Below are positions 46,810 through 55,703 of a DNA stretch of 64,000 nt, one piece after another; position 1 is the first letter of the stretch; every line of letters begins with the position of its first letter. A program made the translations under genes and the position numbers. The notes beneath the pieces were generated by a model that saw only the letters and a program-made list of their open reading frames with translations, had not been told where the DNA came from and did not search any database. The DNA is from Marinimicrococcus flavescens (GTDB lineage Bacteria; Pseudomonadota; Alphaproteobacteria; Geminicoccales; Geminicoccaceae): NCBI GenBank assembly GCA_029211145.1, contig JARGEQ010000051.1, forward strand, positions 39,989 to 103,988, written 5' to 3'.

Positions 46810-47463
46810 TCAGCCGGGGACGCCGGCGGCCGGCCCGGCATCCGGCTGGCGCTCCGGCCGGGCCCGCTCGAAGGCGGGCAGCGCCGCCAGCGCCTCGTCG
46901 ATGCGCCGGATCGTCGGATAGGGCCCGAGCTCGCAGCGATAGCGCCGCGCATTGCCGACCTGCGGCACGAGGCAGACGTCGGCGAGGCTTACCGTGTCGC
47001 CCACGCAGTAGCGGCCGGCACTCGCCTGCAGGGCCGCCTCGAGGCTCGCGAGCCCTTCGGCGATCCAGTGCGCGTACCAGCGCTGCACCCCTTCCTTGTC
47101 GATCCCCATCGCCTCGCGCAGGTGGCGGAGCACCCGCGTATTGTTGAGCGGGTGGATGTCGCAGGCGATGTGCAGGGCGAGGCTCCTGACCCTGCCGCGC
47201 AGGGCCGGATCGCGGGGCAGCAGCGGCGGCTGGGGGTAGCGCTCCTCCAGATACTCGATGATCGCCAGCGACTGGCCGAGCCGGTCGGCGCCATCCTCCA
47301 GGAGAGGCACCAGCCCCTGCGGGTTGAGCTCCTTGTAGGCCGGCGCGTGCTGCCCGCCGGCAAGCAGGTCCACCGTGACCTGCTCGAAAGCGAGATCCTT
47401 GAGGTTCAGCGCGATGCGCACCCGCCAGGAGGCGGAGCTGCGCCAGTAGTCGTGGAGCCTCAT
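46810..47463 (-). CDS. maiA: Zeta-class glutathione S-transferase / maleylacetoacetate isomerase
   Basis: A 217-aa GST. The zeta-class signature near the N terminus ([17 protein letters not shown], usually [11 protein letters not shown]) places the catalytic Ser at about residue 10. [27 protein letters not shown] (shown as [24 protein letters not shown]) binds glutathione. Zeta enzymes isomerise maleylacetoacetate or maleylpyruvate in aromatic ring catabolism, but no homogentisate genes are nearby, so the pathway is uncertain. Divergent from msrB with a ~120-bp gap. Confidence 0.9.
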   Translation of the reverse strand: MRLHDYWRSSASWRVRIALNLKDLAFEQVTVDLLAGGQHAPAYKELNPQGLVPLLEDGADRLGQSLAIIEYLEERYPQPPLLPRDPALRGRVRSLALHIACDIHPLNNTRVLRHLREAMGIDKEGVQRWYAHWIAEGLASLEAALQASAGRYCVGDTVSLADVCLVPQVGNARRYRCELGPYPTIRRIDEALAALPAFERARPERQPDAGPAAGVPG

Positions 47464-47585
47464 GGAACGGCCTTCCCCTTCGGTCTCGCAGCCGTTCCCG
47501 CGGACGCTCGTGCGGCCCCCTCTCCCCGGAACGGCCCCCTTGCTCCATATGCTTTGGGCAAGCCATGCAGACGAGAGGAGACATC

Positions 47586-47987
47586 GTGAGCGAGAAGATC
47601 GTCAAGAGCGACGAGGAATGGCGGCGGCAGCTCGACGCGGAGGAATACCGCGTGGCCCGCGAGCACGGCACCGAGCGGGCGTTCACCGGCCGCTACTGGA
47701 ACACCAAGACGCCCGGGACCTACCGCTGCGTGTGCTGCGGCGCGCCGCTCTTCGACAGCAGCACGAAGTACGAGAGCGGCACCGGCTGGCCGAGCTTCTG
47801 GGCGCCGCTCGACGAGGCGGCCGTGGCGACGCGCCAGGACCGGAGCTGGCTGATGAGCCGCACCGAGGTGCATTGCGCCCGCTGCGAGGGCCATCTGGGC
47901 CACGTGTTTCCGGACGGGCCCGAGCCCACGGGGCTGCGCTACTGCCTGAACTCGGCCGCGCTCAAGCTGGAGCCGCGCGAGGACTGA
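47586..47987 (+). CDS. msrB: Peptide-methionine (R)-S-oxide reductase
   Basis: Repairs methionine-R-sulfoxide in proteins (133 aa). Zinc cysteines 48, 51, 97 and 100 (CVCC, CARC), conserved SGTGWPSFW, and catalytic Cys120 in [12 protein letters not shown] 47586 is the better start: GAGGAG lies 7 nt upstream; an in-frame ATG at 47565 would add seven residues. It ends 4 nt from the convergent LacI gene. Confidence 0.96.
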   Translation: MSEKIVKSDEEWRRQLDAEEYRVAREHGTERAFTGRYWNTKTPGTYRCVCCGAPLFDSSTKYESGTGWPSFWAPLDEAAVATRQDRSWLMSRTEVHCARCEGHLGHVFPDGPEPTGLRYCLNSAALKLEPRED

Positions 47988-47991
47988 GCGT

Positions 47992-49026
47992 TCACAGCGA
48001 CTCGCCCTCGACCAGCTCGACCGGAACGACGGTCTCGCGCGTGGCGAACGCGCCCTGCTCGATACGCTCGATCAGCAGCCGCGCGCCCAGCTCGCCCAGC
48101 CGGTAGGCGGGCGAGCGCACGGTCGCCAGCCGCGGGCGCAGCGGCGTGGTGAACGGAAAGGCGTTGAAGCCGCTGACGCCCACATCCTCGGGCACCTTAT
48201 GGCCCATTGCCTGCAGGACCTCGACGGCTACCACCGCGAGCCGGTCGTTGGTGCCGATGATGACGTCGGGAAGCGGGCCGGCGGCGAGATGCTCGCGCAG
48301 CGCGTCGAGCGCGCCTTCCATGTCGCCCTCGTCGCAGCGCAGCTGCGACAGCGTCACGCCGGCCGGCGCCAGGACCTCCTCGAAGCCCTGCAGGCGGGCC
48401 TCGATGGCGGGCCAGCGCTGGCGCGGCAGGAGGCACAAGGCACGTGAGGGGCGACGCTCGAGGATGCGCCGCGCCATCTGGCGCGCCCCACCCACATCGT
48501 CCTGGCGCACGGTGCAGACGTCCTCGACGCCCCCGGGCATCGCCTGCTGGAACACCACCATCGGATGTCGCAGCTCGGCCAGCCGGGCCAGCAGATGCTC
48601 GCGCTCCGGCGCCGTGCCCGAGAGGAGGACCGCCAGCGCGTCGGCTTCCTGCCCCTTGACGATGTAGGAGCTCTCCGGCTCCTCGGGATCGATGCGCGAG
48701 AGCAGCAGCCCGTAGCCGCGCATGCTGACCTCGTTGGAGATACCCGCCACGAGGTTGGTGATGAAGGGATCGACCAGAAAGCGCGGCGAGGGGTCGACGA
48801 TGAGCATCCCGATGCGGCTCTGCCGGGCGCTGCGCAGGCTCCGCCCGGCGCGGTTCGGGCGGTAGGCGAGCTCGCGGACCGCCGCCTCGACCCGCTCGCG
48901 CGTGCTGGCCGTCATCCCCTCGAACCTGCCGTTCACGACCTTCGAGACGGTGGCGATCGACACGCCCGCCGCCTCCGCCACCTCGCGAAGCGTCGCCACC
49001 TTTCGGGGCGCTGACAGATCCCTCAT
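47992..49026 (-). CDS. LacI-family transcriptional repressor
   Basis: A 344-aa LacI/GalR regulator. N-terminal DNA-binding domain (VATLREVAEAAGVSIATVSK, then RPNRAGRSLRS hinge) and a periplasmic-binding-protein-like effector domain (SRIGMLIVDPS, GTNDRLAVVAVEVL, VGVSGFNAFPF). ATG 49026 has GAGGAG about 7 nt upstream; the GTG at 49032 is unlikely. It is divergent from the RraA-TRAP operon, with operator-like AACGTT palindromes at 49042 and 49104; the first abuts its own ribosome binding site, so autorepression is likely. Confidence 0.94.
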   Translation of the reverse strand: MRDLSAPRKVATLREVAEAAGVSIATVSKVVNGRFEGMTASTRERVEAAVRELAYRPNRAGRSLRSARQSRIGMLIVDPSPRFLVDPFITNLVAGISNEVSMRGYGLLLSRIDPEEPESSYIVKGQEADALAVLLSGTAPEREHLLARLAELRHPMVVFQQAMPGGVEDVCTVRQDDVGGARQMARRILERRPSRALCLLPRQRWPAIEARLQGFEEVLAPAGVTLSQLRCDEGDMEGALDALREHLAAGPLPDVIIGTNDRLAVVAVEVLQAMGHKVPEDVGVSGFNAFPFTTPLRPRLATVRSPAYRLGELGARLLIERIEQGAFATRETVVPVELVEGESL

Positions 49027-49041
49027 CTGCACTCCTCGTTC

Positions 49042-49055
49042 AAAGAACGTTTTCC
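49042..49055. promoter_or_regulatory. LacI-type operator O1
   Basis: Imperfect dyad AAAGAACGTTTTCC centred on CG at 49048-49049, the usual LacI/GalR core AACGTT. It lies just upstream of the LacI gene's ribosome binding site. Confidence 0.6.
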
Positions 49056-49103
49056 AGCATCTTCCTGTGCCGTTGACGAGCGGCCATCTCGTCGCTACCT
49101 GAC

Positions 49104-49117
49104 TATAAAACGTTTAA
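49104..49117. promoter_or_regulatory. LacI-type operator O2, overlapping the RraA promoter/leader
   Basis: TATAAAACGTTTAA with a perfect 8-bp core AAACGTTT (49108-49115). It contains a TATAAA -10-like hexamer and sits immediately before the AAGGAG ribosome binding site of the RraA-like gene. The centre-to-centre distance to O1 is 63 bp, six DNA turns. A TTGACG at 49073-49078 is a possible -35, but its spacing to TATAAA is too long. Confidence 0.65.
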
Positions 49118-49128
49118 GGAGCGAGGTC

Positions 49129-49788
49129 TTGGCCATCGATTTCCGGTCCCTCAAAGACCGCCTCTACAGCGCCGTGCTCTCCGACGTCCTCGACGCCTTC
49201 GGCCGCACCGAGCAGGGCATGCGGCCGTTCGTCCGCCCGCTCGACGACACCAAGGTCGTCTTCGGCCGCGCCCGCACGGGCCTGTTCATGCCAGTCTATC
49301 ACGTCGAGGAGGGCGAGAACTTCTACGCCGTCGAGATCGCCCTGATCGACGACCTGCGCCAGGACGAGGTCGCCGTGCTGGCCTGCGACGGCCCCACCGA
49401 CCGCATCGCGCCCTGGGGCGAGCTGCTGTCCACCGCCGCCGGCTATCGCGGTGCCGCGGGCTGCGTCACCGACGGGCTGGCGCGCGACGTGCGGCAGATC
49501 CGCGAGACCGGATTTCCGGTCTTTTGCGGCGGCATCGGCCCGCTCGATTCGCAAGGCCGCGGCAAGATGATCGCCATGGACGTGCCGGTGCGCTGCGGCG
49601 GCGTCGCCGTCCGCCCCGGCGACCTGGTCTTCGGCGATGTCGACGGGGTCGTGGTGATCCCCGCCGAGATCGCGCAAGAGGTCGTCGCCGCGGCGCTCGA
49701 GAAGATCGACGGCGAGAACGCGACCCGCGACGAGCTCGCCCGCGGCATGAAGCTCGCCGAGGTCTACGAGAAGTACGGCGTGCTCTGA
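49129..49788 (+). CDS. RraA-family protein (aldolase-like)
   Basis: A 219-aa member of the RraA/HMG-CHA aldolase family. Signature AAGCVTDGLARDVRQIRETGFPVF (shown as GCVTDGLARDVRQI and GFPVF) and GDLVFGDVDGVVVIP. Enzymatic members cleave 4-hydroxy-4-methyl-2-oxoglutarate-type substrates with a divalent metal; true RraA inhibits RNase E. The catabolic setting (first gene of a LacI-controlled TRAP operon) favours an enzyme. The start is TTG 49129 with AAGGAG 7 nt upstream. DctP follows 31 nt later. Confidence 0.9.
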   Translation: MAIDFRSLKDRLYSAVLSDVLDAFGRTEQGMRPFVRPLDDTKVVFGRARTGLFMPVYHVEEGENFYAVEIALIDDLRQDEVAVLACDGPTDRIAPWGELLSTAAGYRGAAGCVTDGLARDVRQIRETGFPVFCGGIGPLDSQGRGKMIAMDVPVRCGGVAVRPGDLVFGDVDGVVVIPAEIAQEVVAAALEKIDGENATRDELARGMKLAEVYEKYGVL

Positions 49789-49818
49789 TCAATTCACGGA
49801 CATAGGGAGGCAACGACA

Positions 49819-50847
49819 ATGACGAGCTTCAAGGCTGCACTTCTCGGGGCGGCCGGCGCCCTGGCCCTGGCCAGCGGCGCTGCCGCCGCCGAGTTCGACA
49901 TCCGCGCCAGTCATGGCGAGTCGATCGAGAGCCCGCTGCACAAGGGCTGGCAGGTCTTCGAGGCCTATGTCGAGGGCAATAGCGGCGGCCGGATCGAGGT
50001 CACGGTGCTGCCGTCGAGCCAGCTCGGCACGATCGGCGAGGCCCTCGAGCAGGCCAAGATCGGCGCCATCCAGATGGCCCATGGCGACGAGCAGAATCTC
50101 GACCGGTTCTACGGGCCCATGGTGATCCTGGCGACACCCTACCTCTTCGCCAACGATGAGGAGGCCCAAGTCTTCCTGCGCAGCGACACGTTCGCCAAGA
50201 TGAACGACGCCATGGCGGAGCAGTCCAACCTCCGCCTGCTCGCCGCCGCCTCCTACGGGTTCCGCACCTTCACCAACAATGTCCGGCCGATCAAGAGCCC
50301 GGCCGACATGGAAGGGATCCGGATGCGGGTCCCGCCGAGCCCGATGTCGCTGGAGATGGTCAAGGCGATGGGCGGCTCGCCCACACCGGTGCCGTGGGAG
50401 GAGCTCTACGGGGCGATGCAGCAGGGCGTGGTGGACGGCCAGGAGAACCCGCTCGGCGTCATCCACGACTATTCCTTCTGGCAGGTCCAGAAATACCTGA
50501 CGGTCGACAACCACCAGCTCGGCCTCAACTCGCTCGTGATCAACGAGACCTTCTACAAGAGCCTGCCCGAGGAGCTGCGCGAGGTCGTGCTGACCGGCGC
50601 GCAGATGGCCGCCGCCACCGAATATGGCGAGCGCAACTACCAGGCCCGGGTGAGCGCGGTGGACGCTCTGCGCGAGAAGGGCATGGAGGTCTACTTCCCG
50701 ACGCCCGAGGAGGCCCAGCAGTTCCGCGACGCCACGCGCGAGCCGCTGCAGGCCTATCTCAAGGAGGAGCTCGGGGACGAGATCGTCGAGGCGGTCTACG
50801 CCGAGATCGACCGCATCCGCGAAGCCGCGCGCAACGCGGTGCAGTGA
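49819..50847 (+). CDS. TRAP transporter substrate-binding protein (DctP type)
   Basis: Periplasmic receptor (342 aa) of a tripartite TRAP importer. Signal peptide ends at about residue 23 (AAA|EF). Family features: RASHGESIESPLHKG, GRIEVTVLPSSQLG, the conserved Arg in GIRMRVPPS that binds the carboxylate of the ligand, PWEELYGAMQQGVVDGQENP and NDxxF-like helices. GGGAGG lies 9 nt before ATG 49819. The ligand is a carboxylated organic compound by family rule; its identity is unknown. Confidence 0.95.
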   Translation: MTSFKAALLGAAGALALASGAAAAEFDIRASHGESIESPLHKGWQVFEAYVEGNSGGRIEVTVLPSSQLGTIGEALEQAKIGAIQMAHGDEQNLDRFYGPMVILATPYLFANDEEAQVFLRSDTFAKMNDAMAEQSNLRLLAAASYGFRTFTNNVRPIKSPADMEGIRMRVPPSPMSLEMVKAMGGSPTPVPWEELYGAMQQGVVDGQENPLGVIHDYSFWQVQKYLTVDNHQLGLNSLVINETFYKSLPEELREVVLTGAQMAAATEYGERNYQARVSAVDALREKGMEVYFPTPEEAQQFRDATREPLQAYLKEELGDEIVEAVYAEIDRIREAARNAVQ

Positions 50848-51398
50848 GCGAGCTCCGCTCCGCCGGCGCGCCCGCAGACCTCGAGTCTGCGGGCCGCCTC
50901 GTGCTGCCCGGTGGCGGCGGCCGCGCCGTCCGGCGCGCGGTCGATGCGGCGCTGATCCTGGGGCTGGGCGTGATCGTCGTGGTGCTGATCGCCCAGGTGA
51001 TCATGCGCTACGTGTTCCATGCCGCCCTGCCCTGGCCCGAGGAGCTGGCGCAGTTCCTGCTCGTGGCGATCTCGTTGCTGGGAGGCTTTCGCGCCTTCGA
51101 GCTGGACCGGCACATCCGCCTCGATCTGCCCCTCAACCGCTCGCCGCACCCGCTGGCGGCCGCGGTCCGCCTCGCGGCCCTGCTCCTGACCGCGGGCTTC
51201 GTCGCCTATGCCGGGTGGGGCGGGCTCCGGCTCGCGGCCGCCACCTGGAACCAGCCCTCCACCGCGCTCCGCCTTCCCATGGGCATGGTCTACCTGATCG
51301 TTCCGCTGAGCTGCCTTGCGATGCTCGCCTCCCTGGCATGGGGGCTGGCCCAGGAGATCGGCAGGCTGCGCAGCCCGACCCGCAAGGGATCCCGATGA
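50844..51398 (+). CDS. TRAP transporter small permease (DctQ type)
   Basis: Four-helix membrane subunit (184 aa). Conserved VIMRYVFHAALPWPEELAQFLL (shown as IMRYVFHAALPWPEELA) is the DctQ signature around helices 1-2. The start is GTG 50844, overlapping the DctP stop as GTGA. An N-terminal ~30-residue hydrophilic region precedes helix 1. Overlaps DctM by 4 nt. Confidence 0.93.
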   Translation: MSELRSAGAPADLESAGRLVLPGGGGRAVRRAVDAALILGLGVIVVVLIAQVIMRYVFHAALPWPEELAQFLLVAISLLGGFRAFELDRHIRLDLPLNRSPHPLAAAVRLAALLLTAGFVAYAGWGGLRLAAATWNQPSTALRLPMGMVYLIVPLSCLAMLASLAWGLAQEIGRLRSPTRKGSR

Positions 51399-52678
51399 CC
51401 GCACTGTTCCTTGCGTTCCTGCTGGCCTTCCTGTTCGCAGCCGGCGCTCCCATCGCCTTCGCCGTGGGCGTCGCCGCCGCGGCCGGCCTGCTGATGACCG
51501 GCCTCGGCAACGCGACCGTCGCCGCCCAGCGGATCTTCGCCGGCATGAACAGCTACCCGCTGCTGGCCCTGCCGCTCTTCATCCTGGCCGGCAACGTCCT
51601 GGTGCGCGGCGGGATCATCGAGCGGCTCGTAATCTTCGCCGACCTCGTCGTCGGGCGCATCCGCGGCGGGCTCGCCCAGGTCAACGTGCTGGCCAATCTG
51701 ATGATGGCCGGCGTCTCCGGCTCGGCCACCGCCGACACGGCTGCGCTGGGCGCGGTCATGGTGCCGACGATGCGCGAGCGGGGCTACCGGGTCGATTTCG
51801 CCGCCGCCCTCACCACCTCGGCTGCCATCATGGCGCCGATCATGCCGCCGAGCCTGGTCATGGTGATCTACGCGATCCCCACCAAGCTCTCCATCGGTGC
51901 CATGTTCATGGCCGGCATCGTCCCGGCGCTGCTCATCGCGCTGTGCCTGATGGCCTATGTGCGCTGGGCCTGCCGCGACATGCCGCTGCGCGTGCCGGAG
52001 CCCGGCGGCCCGGGCGCGCTGCGCGCCACCATCGACGCCGTGCCGGTGCTGCTGGCGCCGCTGATCGTCGTGGGCGGCGTGCGCGGCGGGCTCTTCACCG
52101 CCACCGAGGCTGCGGCCGTGCTGGTCGGCTACACGCTCCTGGTGACCATGGTGCTCTACCGCAGCATCCGGCTGAAGGAGCTCGCCGAGATCCTGCACGA
52201 GAGTGCCGTTACCACCGCCACGGTGATGCTGGTGGTCGCCACCTCGAGCCTGTTCGCCTGGTTCCTCGCCATCGAGAACGTGCCCAACGCGGCCCGCGAC
52301 CTCTTCATGGCGATCGCCGACAACAAGATCGTCTTTTTGCTGATCGTGAACGTCTTCCTGCTGGTCGTCGGCTCCTTCGTCGACACCGTGCCGGCCATCC
52401 TCATCTTCGTGCCGATCCTCCAGCCGGCGGCCGTCCAGTTCGGCGTCGACCCGATCCACTTCTCGATCGTGGTGATCGTCAACCTGATGATCGGCCTCAA
52501 CACGCCGCCGATCGGGACCAACCTCTTCGTCATTGCCACCGTCTCGAGGCAGAGCGTGGGCGCCGTCACCCGGGCCTTGCTGCCCTTCTACGCGGTGAAG
52601 CTGGTGGCGCTGGCGCTCATCACCTATCTGCCCATCCTCTCGCTCTGGCTGCCGCGTCTCGCCGGCCTGATGCGCTGA
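51395..52678 (+). CDS. TRAP transporter large permease (DctM type)
   Basis: Main translocation subunit (427 aa, about 12 helices). GMNSYPLLALPLFILAGN, MAGVSGSATADTAALGAVM and SAAIMAPIMPPSLVMVIYA in the first repeat and NLMIGLNTPPIGTNLFV in the second are typical. ATG 51395 overlaps the DctQ stop as ATGA. Last gene of the RraA-DctPQM unit. Confidence 0.95.
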   Translation: MTALFLAFLLAFLFAAGAPIAFAVGVAAAAGLLMTGLGNATVAAQRIFAGMNSYPLLALPLFILAGNVLVRGGIIERLVIFADLVVGRIRGGLAQVNVLANLMMAGVSGSATADTAALGAVMVPTMRERGYRVDFAAALTTSAAIMAPIMPPSLVMVIYAIPTKLSIGAMFMAGIVPALLIALCLMAYVRWACRDMPLRVPEPGGPGALRATIDAVPVLLAPLIVVGGVRGGLFTATEAAAVLVGYTLLVTMVLYRSIRLKELAEILHESAVTTATVMLVVATSSLFAWFLAIENVPNAARDLFMAIADNKIVFLLIVNVFLLVVGSFVDTVPAILIFVPILQPAAVQFGVDPIHFSIVVIVNLMIGLNTPPIGTNLFVIATVSRQSVGAVTRALLPFYAVKLVALALITYLPILSLWLPRLAGLMR

Positions 52679-52783
52679 GCCGCAGGAAAGCGCGCGCCGG
52701 ACTGCCGACGCCCTCGAGAGCGCGGCCTTCCGGGGCGTCTTCCTGGCGCACCGCCTCCTGCAGCAGCGCTGCTCTACCGACCC

Positions 52784-52966
52784 TCAGCGCGGCCCGCGGC
52801 CAACTCCGGGCTGCAAGGCAGCTTCCCACAAACGAATGGCCTGGCGCGTCATCTCCTTGAGCGTGGCGGCCTGCTGGCGCTGCATCTCCGCTACCCAGAA
52901 GGCACGGCCGGCCGAAGCCCAGCTATTGGCGGCGCTCAGCCAGAAGCTCATCATCGGATTGCGCAA
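52784..52966 (-). CDS. Small helical protein, unknown
   Basis: Possible 60-aa protein, Trp/Ala-rich and helical (NPMMSFWLSAANSWASAGRA, then ATLKEMTRQAIRLWEAAL). It faintly resembles phasin-like granule proteins, but I cannot identify it. TTG 52966 has GGAGAG 6 nt upstream; ATG 52954 is the alternative. A 14-codon reading frame (52951-52995, MKALEPERPPCAIR) with its own GGAAGG site ends with a stop that overlaps ATG 52954, so coupled translation is possible. Antisense to the flanking operons; the remaining gap to 53127 shows no other gene. Confidence 0.45.
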   Translation of the reverse strand: MRNPMMSFWLSAANSWASAGRAFWVAEMQRQQAATLKEMTRQAIRLWEAALQPGVGRGPR

Positions 52967-53127
52967 GGCGGTCTCTCCGGTTCGAGGGCCTTCATGAACC
53001 GCCTTCCGCCCCCTCCGTTCCTCCCCGCGCAACGCGCAAGGGGGGCTTGCGAAAATGTGGCCGCGCAGACACATTGCCGCAGCGTGAAACGGGTACTCAC
53101 TCGAACGACAGAGGGGGAGGCGCCTTC

Positions 53128-54753
53128 ATGGGGCTGCCAACAGCGGAACTTGTCCTGCGCAACGGCAGGGTCTGGTGCGGCCTCCAGGAAGGCTCCGTCG
53201 AGGCCGTCGCGGTATGGGCCGGCCGGGTTCTGGCAACCGGCAGCAACGCCGAGATCGAGCCGCTGATCGGCCCCGCCACGAAGGTCATCGACCTCGAGGG
53301 CCGGCTCGCCACGCCCGGCCTCAACGACGCCCACCTGCATCTTCTGCCGCTGGGCCTCGCGATGGCCGACATCGACGCTAGGCCGGCGGCCGCGCCCACC
53401 CTCGAGATCCTGCTGGGCAAGTTCCGCGAGGCGGCGGCCAGGGCGAAGCCCGGCCAGTGGCTCATGGGCCGCGGCTACGATCACTCGAAGCTCGACGTCG
53501 GCCGCCATCCGCTGCGCGAGGAGCTCGACGCGGCGGCCCCCGACAACCCGGTCTATCTAGTGCGCACCTGCGGCCACGTCGCCGTGGCCAACAGCATGGC
53601 CCTCGAGCTTGCCGGCATCGACGAGGATACCCTCTCCCCGCCCGGTGGCCTCATCGAGCGTCGCGACGGGCGGCTCACCGGGCTTTTGGCCGAGCACGGC
53701 CGCGATGCGGTGAAGGCGGTGCTGCCCGAGCCCAGCGACGAGGAGCTGGTGGCCGCCATCGAGCGGGCCGGCCAGTACTGCCTGTCACTGGGTGTGACCA
53801 GCGTCATGGACGCGGCGGTGGGCATGCGCTCGGGCTTTCGCGAGATCCGCGCCTACAACGAGGCGCGCCGCAGCGGCCGCCTGCCGGTGCGGACCTACCA
53901 GTGCCTCCTGGGCGGCGAGGGCGGCATCGTCGAGCAGGCTTACGAGGCCGGGCTGGTGAGCGGTGCCGGCGACGACATGCTGATGGTGGGCTGCGTCAAG
54001 ATCTTCACCGACGGCAGCGCCGGCGGCAAGACCGCCGCCATGAGCGAGCCTTATCTGGGCGATCCCGACAATCGCGGCATTCTCTGCCTGACCGACGAGC
54101 AGGTCGACGCCCACGTGATGGACTATCACGCGAAGGGCTACCAGCTCGCCATCCACGCCATCGGCGATGTGGCCATCGAGCAGGTGCTGCGCGCCTACGA
54201 GAAGGCGCTGGCGGCGCACCCCGCGCCGGGCCGGCGCCACCGCATCGAGCATTGCGGCTTTCTCAGCGAGGGGCAGATGGCGCGCATGAAGGCGCTGGGC
54301 ATCGAGCCCGTGCCGCAGCCGGTCTTCATCTGGGACTTCGGCGATCTCTACCTCGAGGTCGTGGGCGAGGAGCGCTCGGCCGCCTCCTACCCAATGCGGC
54401 GCTGGCAGAGCATGGGGATGGTGGCGGCAGCCAGCACCGACGCTCCGGTCTGCGACGTCGACCCCTTCCCCAACCTCTACACCATGGTCACGCGGCGCAG
54501 CGCCGGCGGTGCGGTGATCGGCGGCGAGGAGCGGCTGGAGCTGGCCGAGGCCCTCTCCGCCTACACGCTGAGCGGCGCCTTCGTCAGCCACTGCGAGGAC
54601 CGTAAGGGAAGGCTGGTGCCGGGCCAGCTCGCCGACATCGCCGTGTTCTCGCGCGACATGTTGGCCGGCGAGCCGGAGGCCATCCTAGAGACGCGCTGCG
54701 ACCTGGCGATCCTGGGCGGCAGCGTCGCCTACGACCGCCACGGCGAGGCCTGA
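53128..54753 (+). CDS. YtcJ-type amidohydrolase (metal-dependent, N-substituted formamide deformylase-like)
   Basis: A 541-aa amidohydrolase-superfamily enzyme of the YtcJ/NfdA branch. Metal sites: NDAHLHLLP (HxH), Lys in VKIFTDGSAGG (bridging lysine region), AIHAIGD and RIEHCGF histidines, and STDAPVCDVDP (Asp). The family hydrolyses C-N bonds in amides and cyclic compounds; the substrate is unknown. ATG 53128 follows GGGGGAGG by 7 nt; the longer open frame is not used. It starts the ABC operon, 8 nt before the first permease. Confidence 0.92.
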   Translation: MGLPTAELVLRNGRVWCGLQEGSVEAVAVWAGRVLATGSNAEIEPLIGPATKVIDLEGRLATPGLNDAHLHLLPLGLAMADIDARPAAAPTLEILLGKFREAAARAKPGQWLMGRGYDHSKLDVGRHPLREELDAAAPDNPVYLVRTCGHVAVANSMALELAGIDEDTLSPPGGLIERRDGRLTGLLAEHGRDAVKAVLPEPSDEELVAAIERAGQYCLSLGVTSVMDAAVGMRSGFREIRAYNEARRSGRLPVRTYQCLLGGEGGIVEQAYEAGLVSGAGDDMLMVGCVKIFTDGSAGGKTAAMSEPYLGDPDNRGILCLTDEQVDAHVMDYHAKGYQLAIHAIGDVAIEQVLRAYEKALAAHPAPGRRHRIEHCGFLSEGQMARMKALGIEPVPQPVFIWDFGDLYLEVVGEERSAASYPMRRWQSMGMVAAASTDAPVCDVDPFPNLYTMVTRRSAGGAVIGGEERLELAEALSAYTLSGAFVSHCEDRKGRLVPGQLADIAVFSRDMLAGEPEAILETRCDLAILGGSVAYDRHGEA

Positions 54754-54761
54754 GGTCCACC

Positions 54762-55703
54762 ATGGCGCAGCACGTCCTCTACCGCCTGCTGCTGGCGGTC
54801 CCCGTGCTCTTCGGCGTCCTCCTGCTGGGCTTCCTGCTCCTGCAGCTGGTGCCCGGCGATCCCGCCACGGTGATCGCCGGGCCCATGGCGCCGCCGGCGG
54901 TGATCGAGGAGATCCGCCGCGAGCTCGGTCTCGACAAGCCGGTGATCGTCCAGTTCTTCCTCTATCTCGTGCGGGTGTTGCAGGGCGATCTGGGCCATTC
55001 GCTGATCAGCAACACCTCGGTCATCGAGGAGCTGGCCGCGGCGGTGGGGCCGACCGTCGAGCTGATGGTGGCCTGCCTCGTCTGGTCGGTGCCGCTGGGG
55101 ATCGCCATGGGCACCGTCGCCGCGGTGCGCCAGGGCGGCCTGCTCGATCGCGTCATCATGGCCTTCTCGGTGGCCGGCGTGTCGATGCCGATCTTCTTCA
55201 TCGGCCTGCTGCTGATGCAGTATTTCGGCTTCGTCTGGCAGCTCCTGCCGTTCATCGGCCGCGGCGGTCCTCTGTGGAGCATCGACGGGCTGCGCCACAT
55301 CGTGCTGCCGGCGGTCTCGCTGGGCCTCATCTTCATCGGGCCGGTGGCGCGCATGACCCGCACCGCGGTGCTCGAGGTGCTGCGCGCCGACCATGTGCGG
55401 ACTGCCCGCGCCAAGGGTCTGCGCGAGAAGACCGTGGTCTTGAAGCACGCGCTCAGGAACGCGCTGATCCCGGTGGTGACCCTGGTCGGACTTCAGGCGG
55501 GCTACCTCCTGGGCGGCGCCGTGGTCACCGAGAGCATCTACTCCTGGCCGGGCGTGGGCCGGCTGGCGGTGGGCGCCATTCTCTCGAGCGACTTTCCGCT
55601 CGCCCAGGGGGCCATCATGGTGCTGGCCCTGGCCTTTATCATCATCAACCTGATCGTCGACGTGCTCTACGCCGTCCTCGATCCGCGGGTGCAGCGATCG
55701 TGA
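54762..55703 (+). CDS. ABC transporter permease, DppB/OppB type
   Basis: Inner-membrane permease (313 aa, six helices) of a peptide/nickel-type importer. N-terminal segment FLLLQLVPGDPATVI, DLGHSLIS, and the ATPase-coupling EAA loop RTARAKGLREKTVVLKHALR. It is the first transporter gene of the operon and pairs with the DppC-type gene that overlaps its stop. Confidence 0.94.
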   Translation: MAQHVLYRLLLAVPVLFGVLLLGFLLLQLVPGDPATVIAGPMAPPAVIEEIRRELGLDKPVIVQFFLYLVRVLQGDLGHSLISNTSVIEELAAAVGPTVELMVACLVWSVPLGIAMGTVAAVRQGGLLDRVIMAFSVAGVSMPIFFIGLLLMQYFGFVWQLLPFIGRGGPLWSIDGLRHIVLPAVSLGLIFIGPVARMTRTAVLEVLRADHVRTARAKGLREKTVVLKHALRNALIPVVTLVGLQAGYLLGGAVVTESIYSWPGVGRLAVGAILSSDFPLAQGAIMVLALAFIIINLIVDVLYAVLDPRVQRS

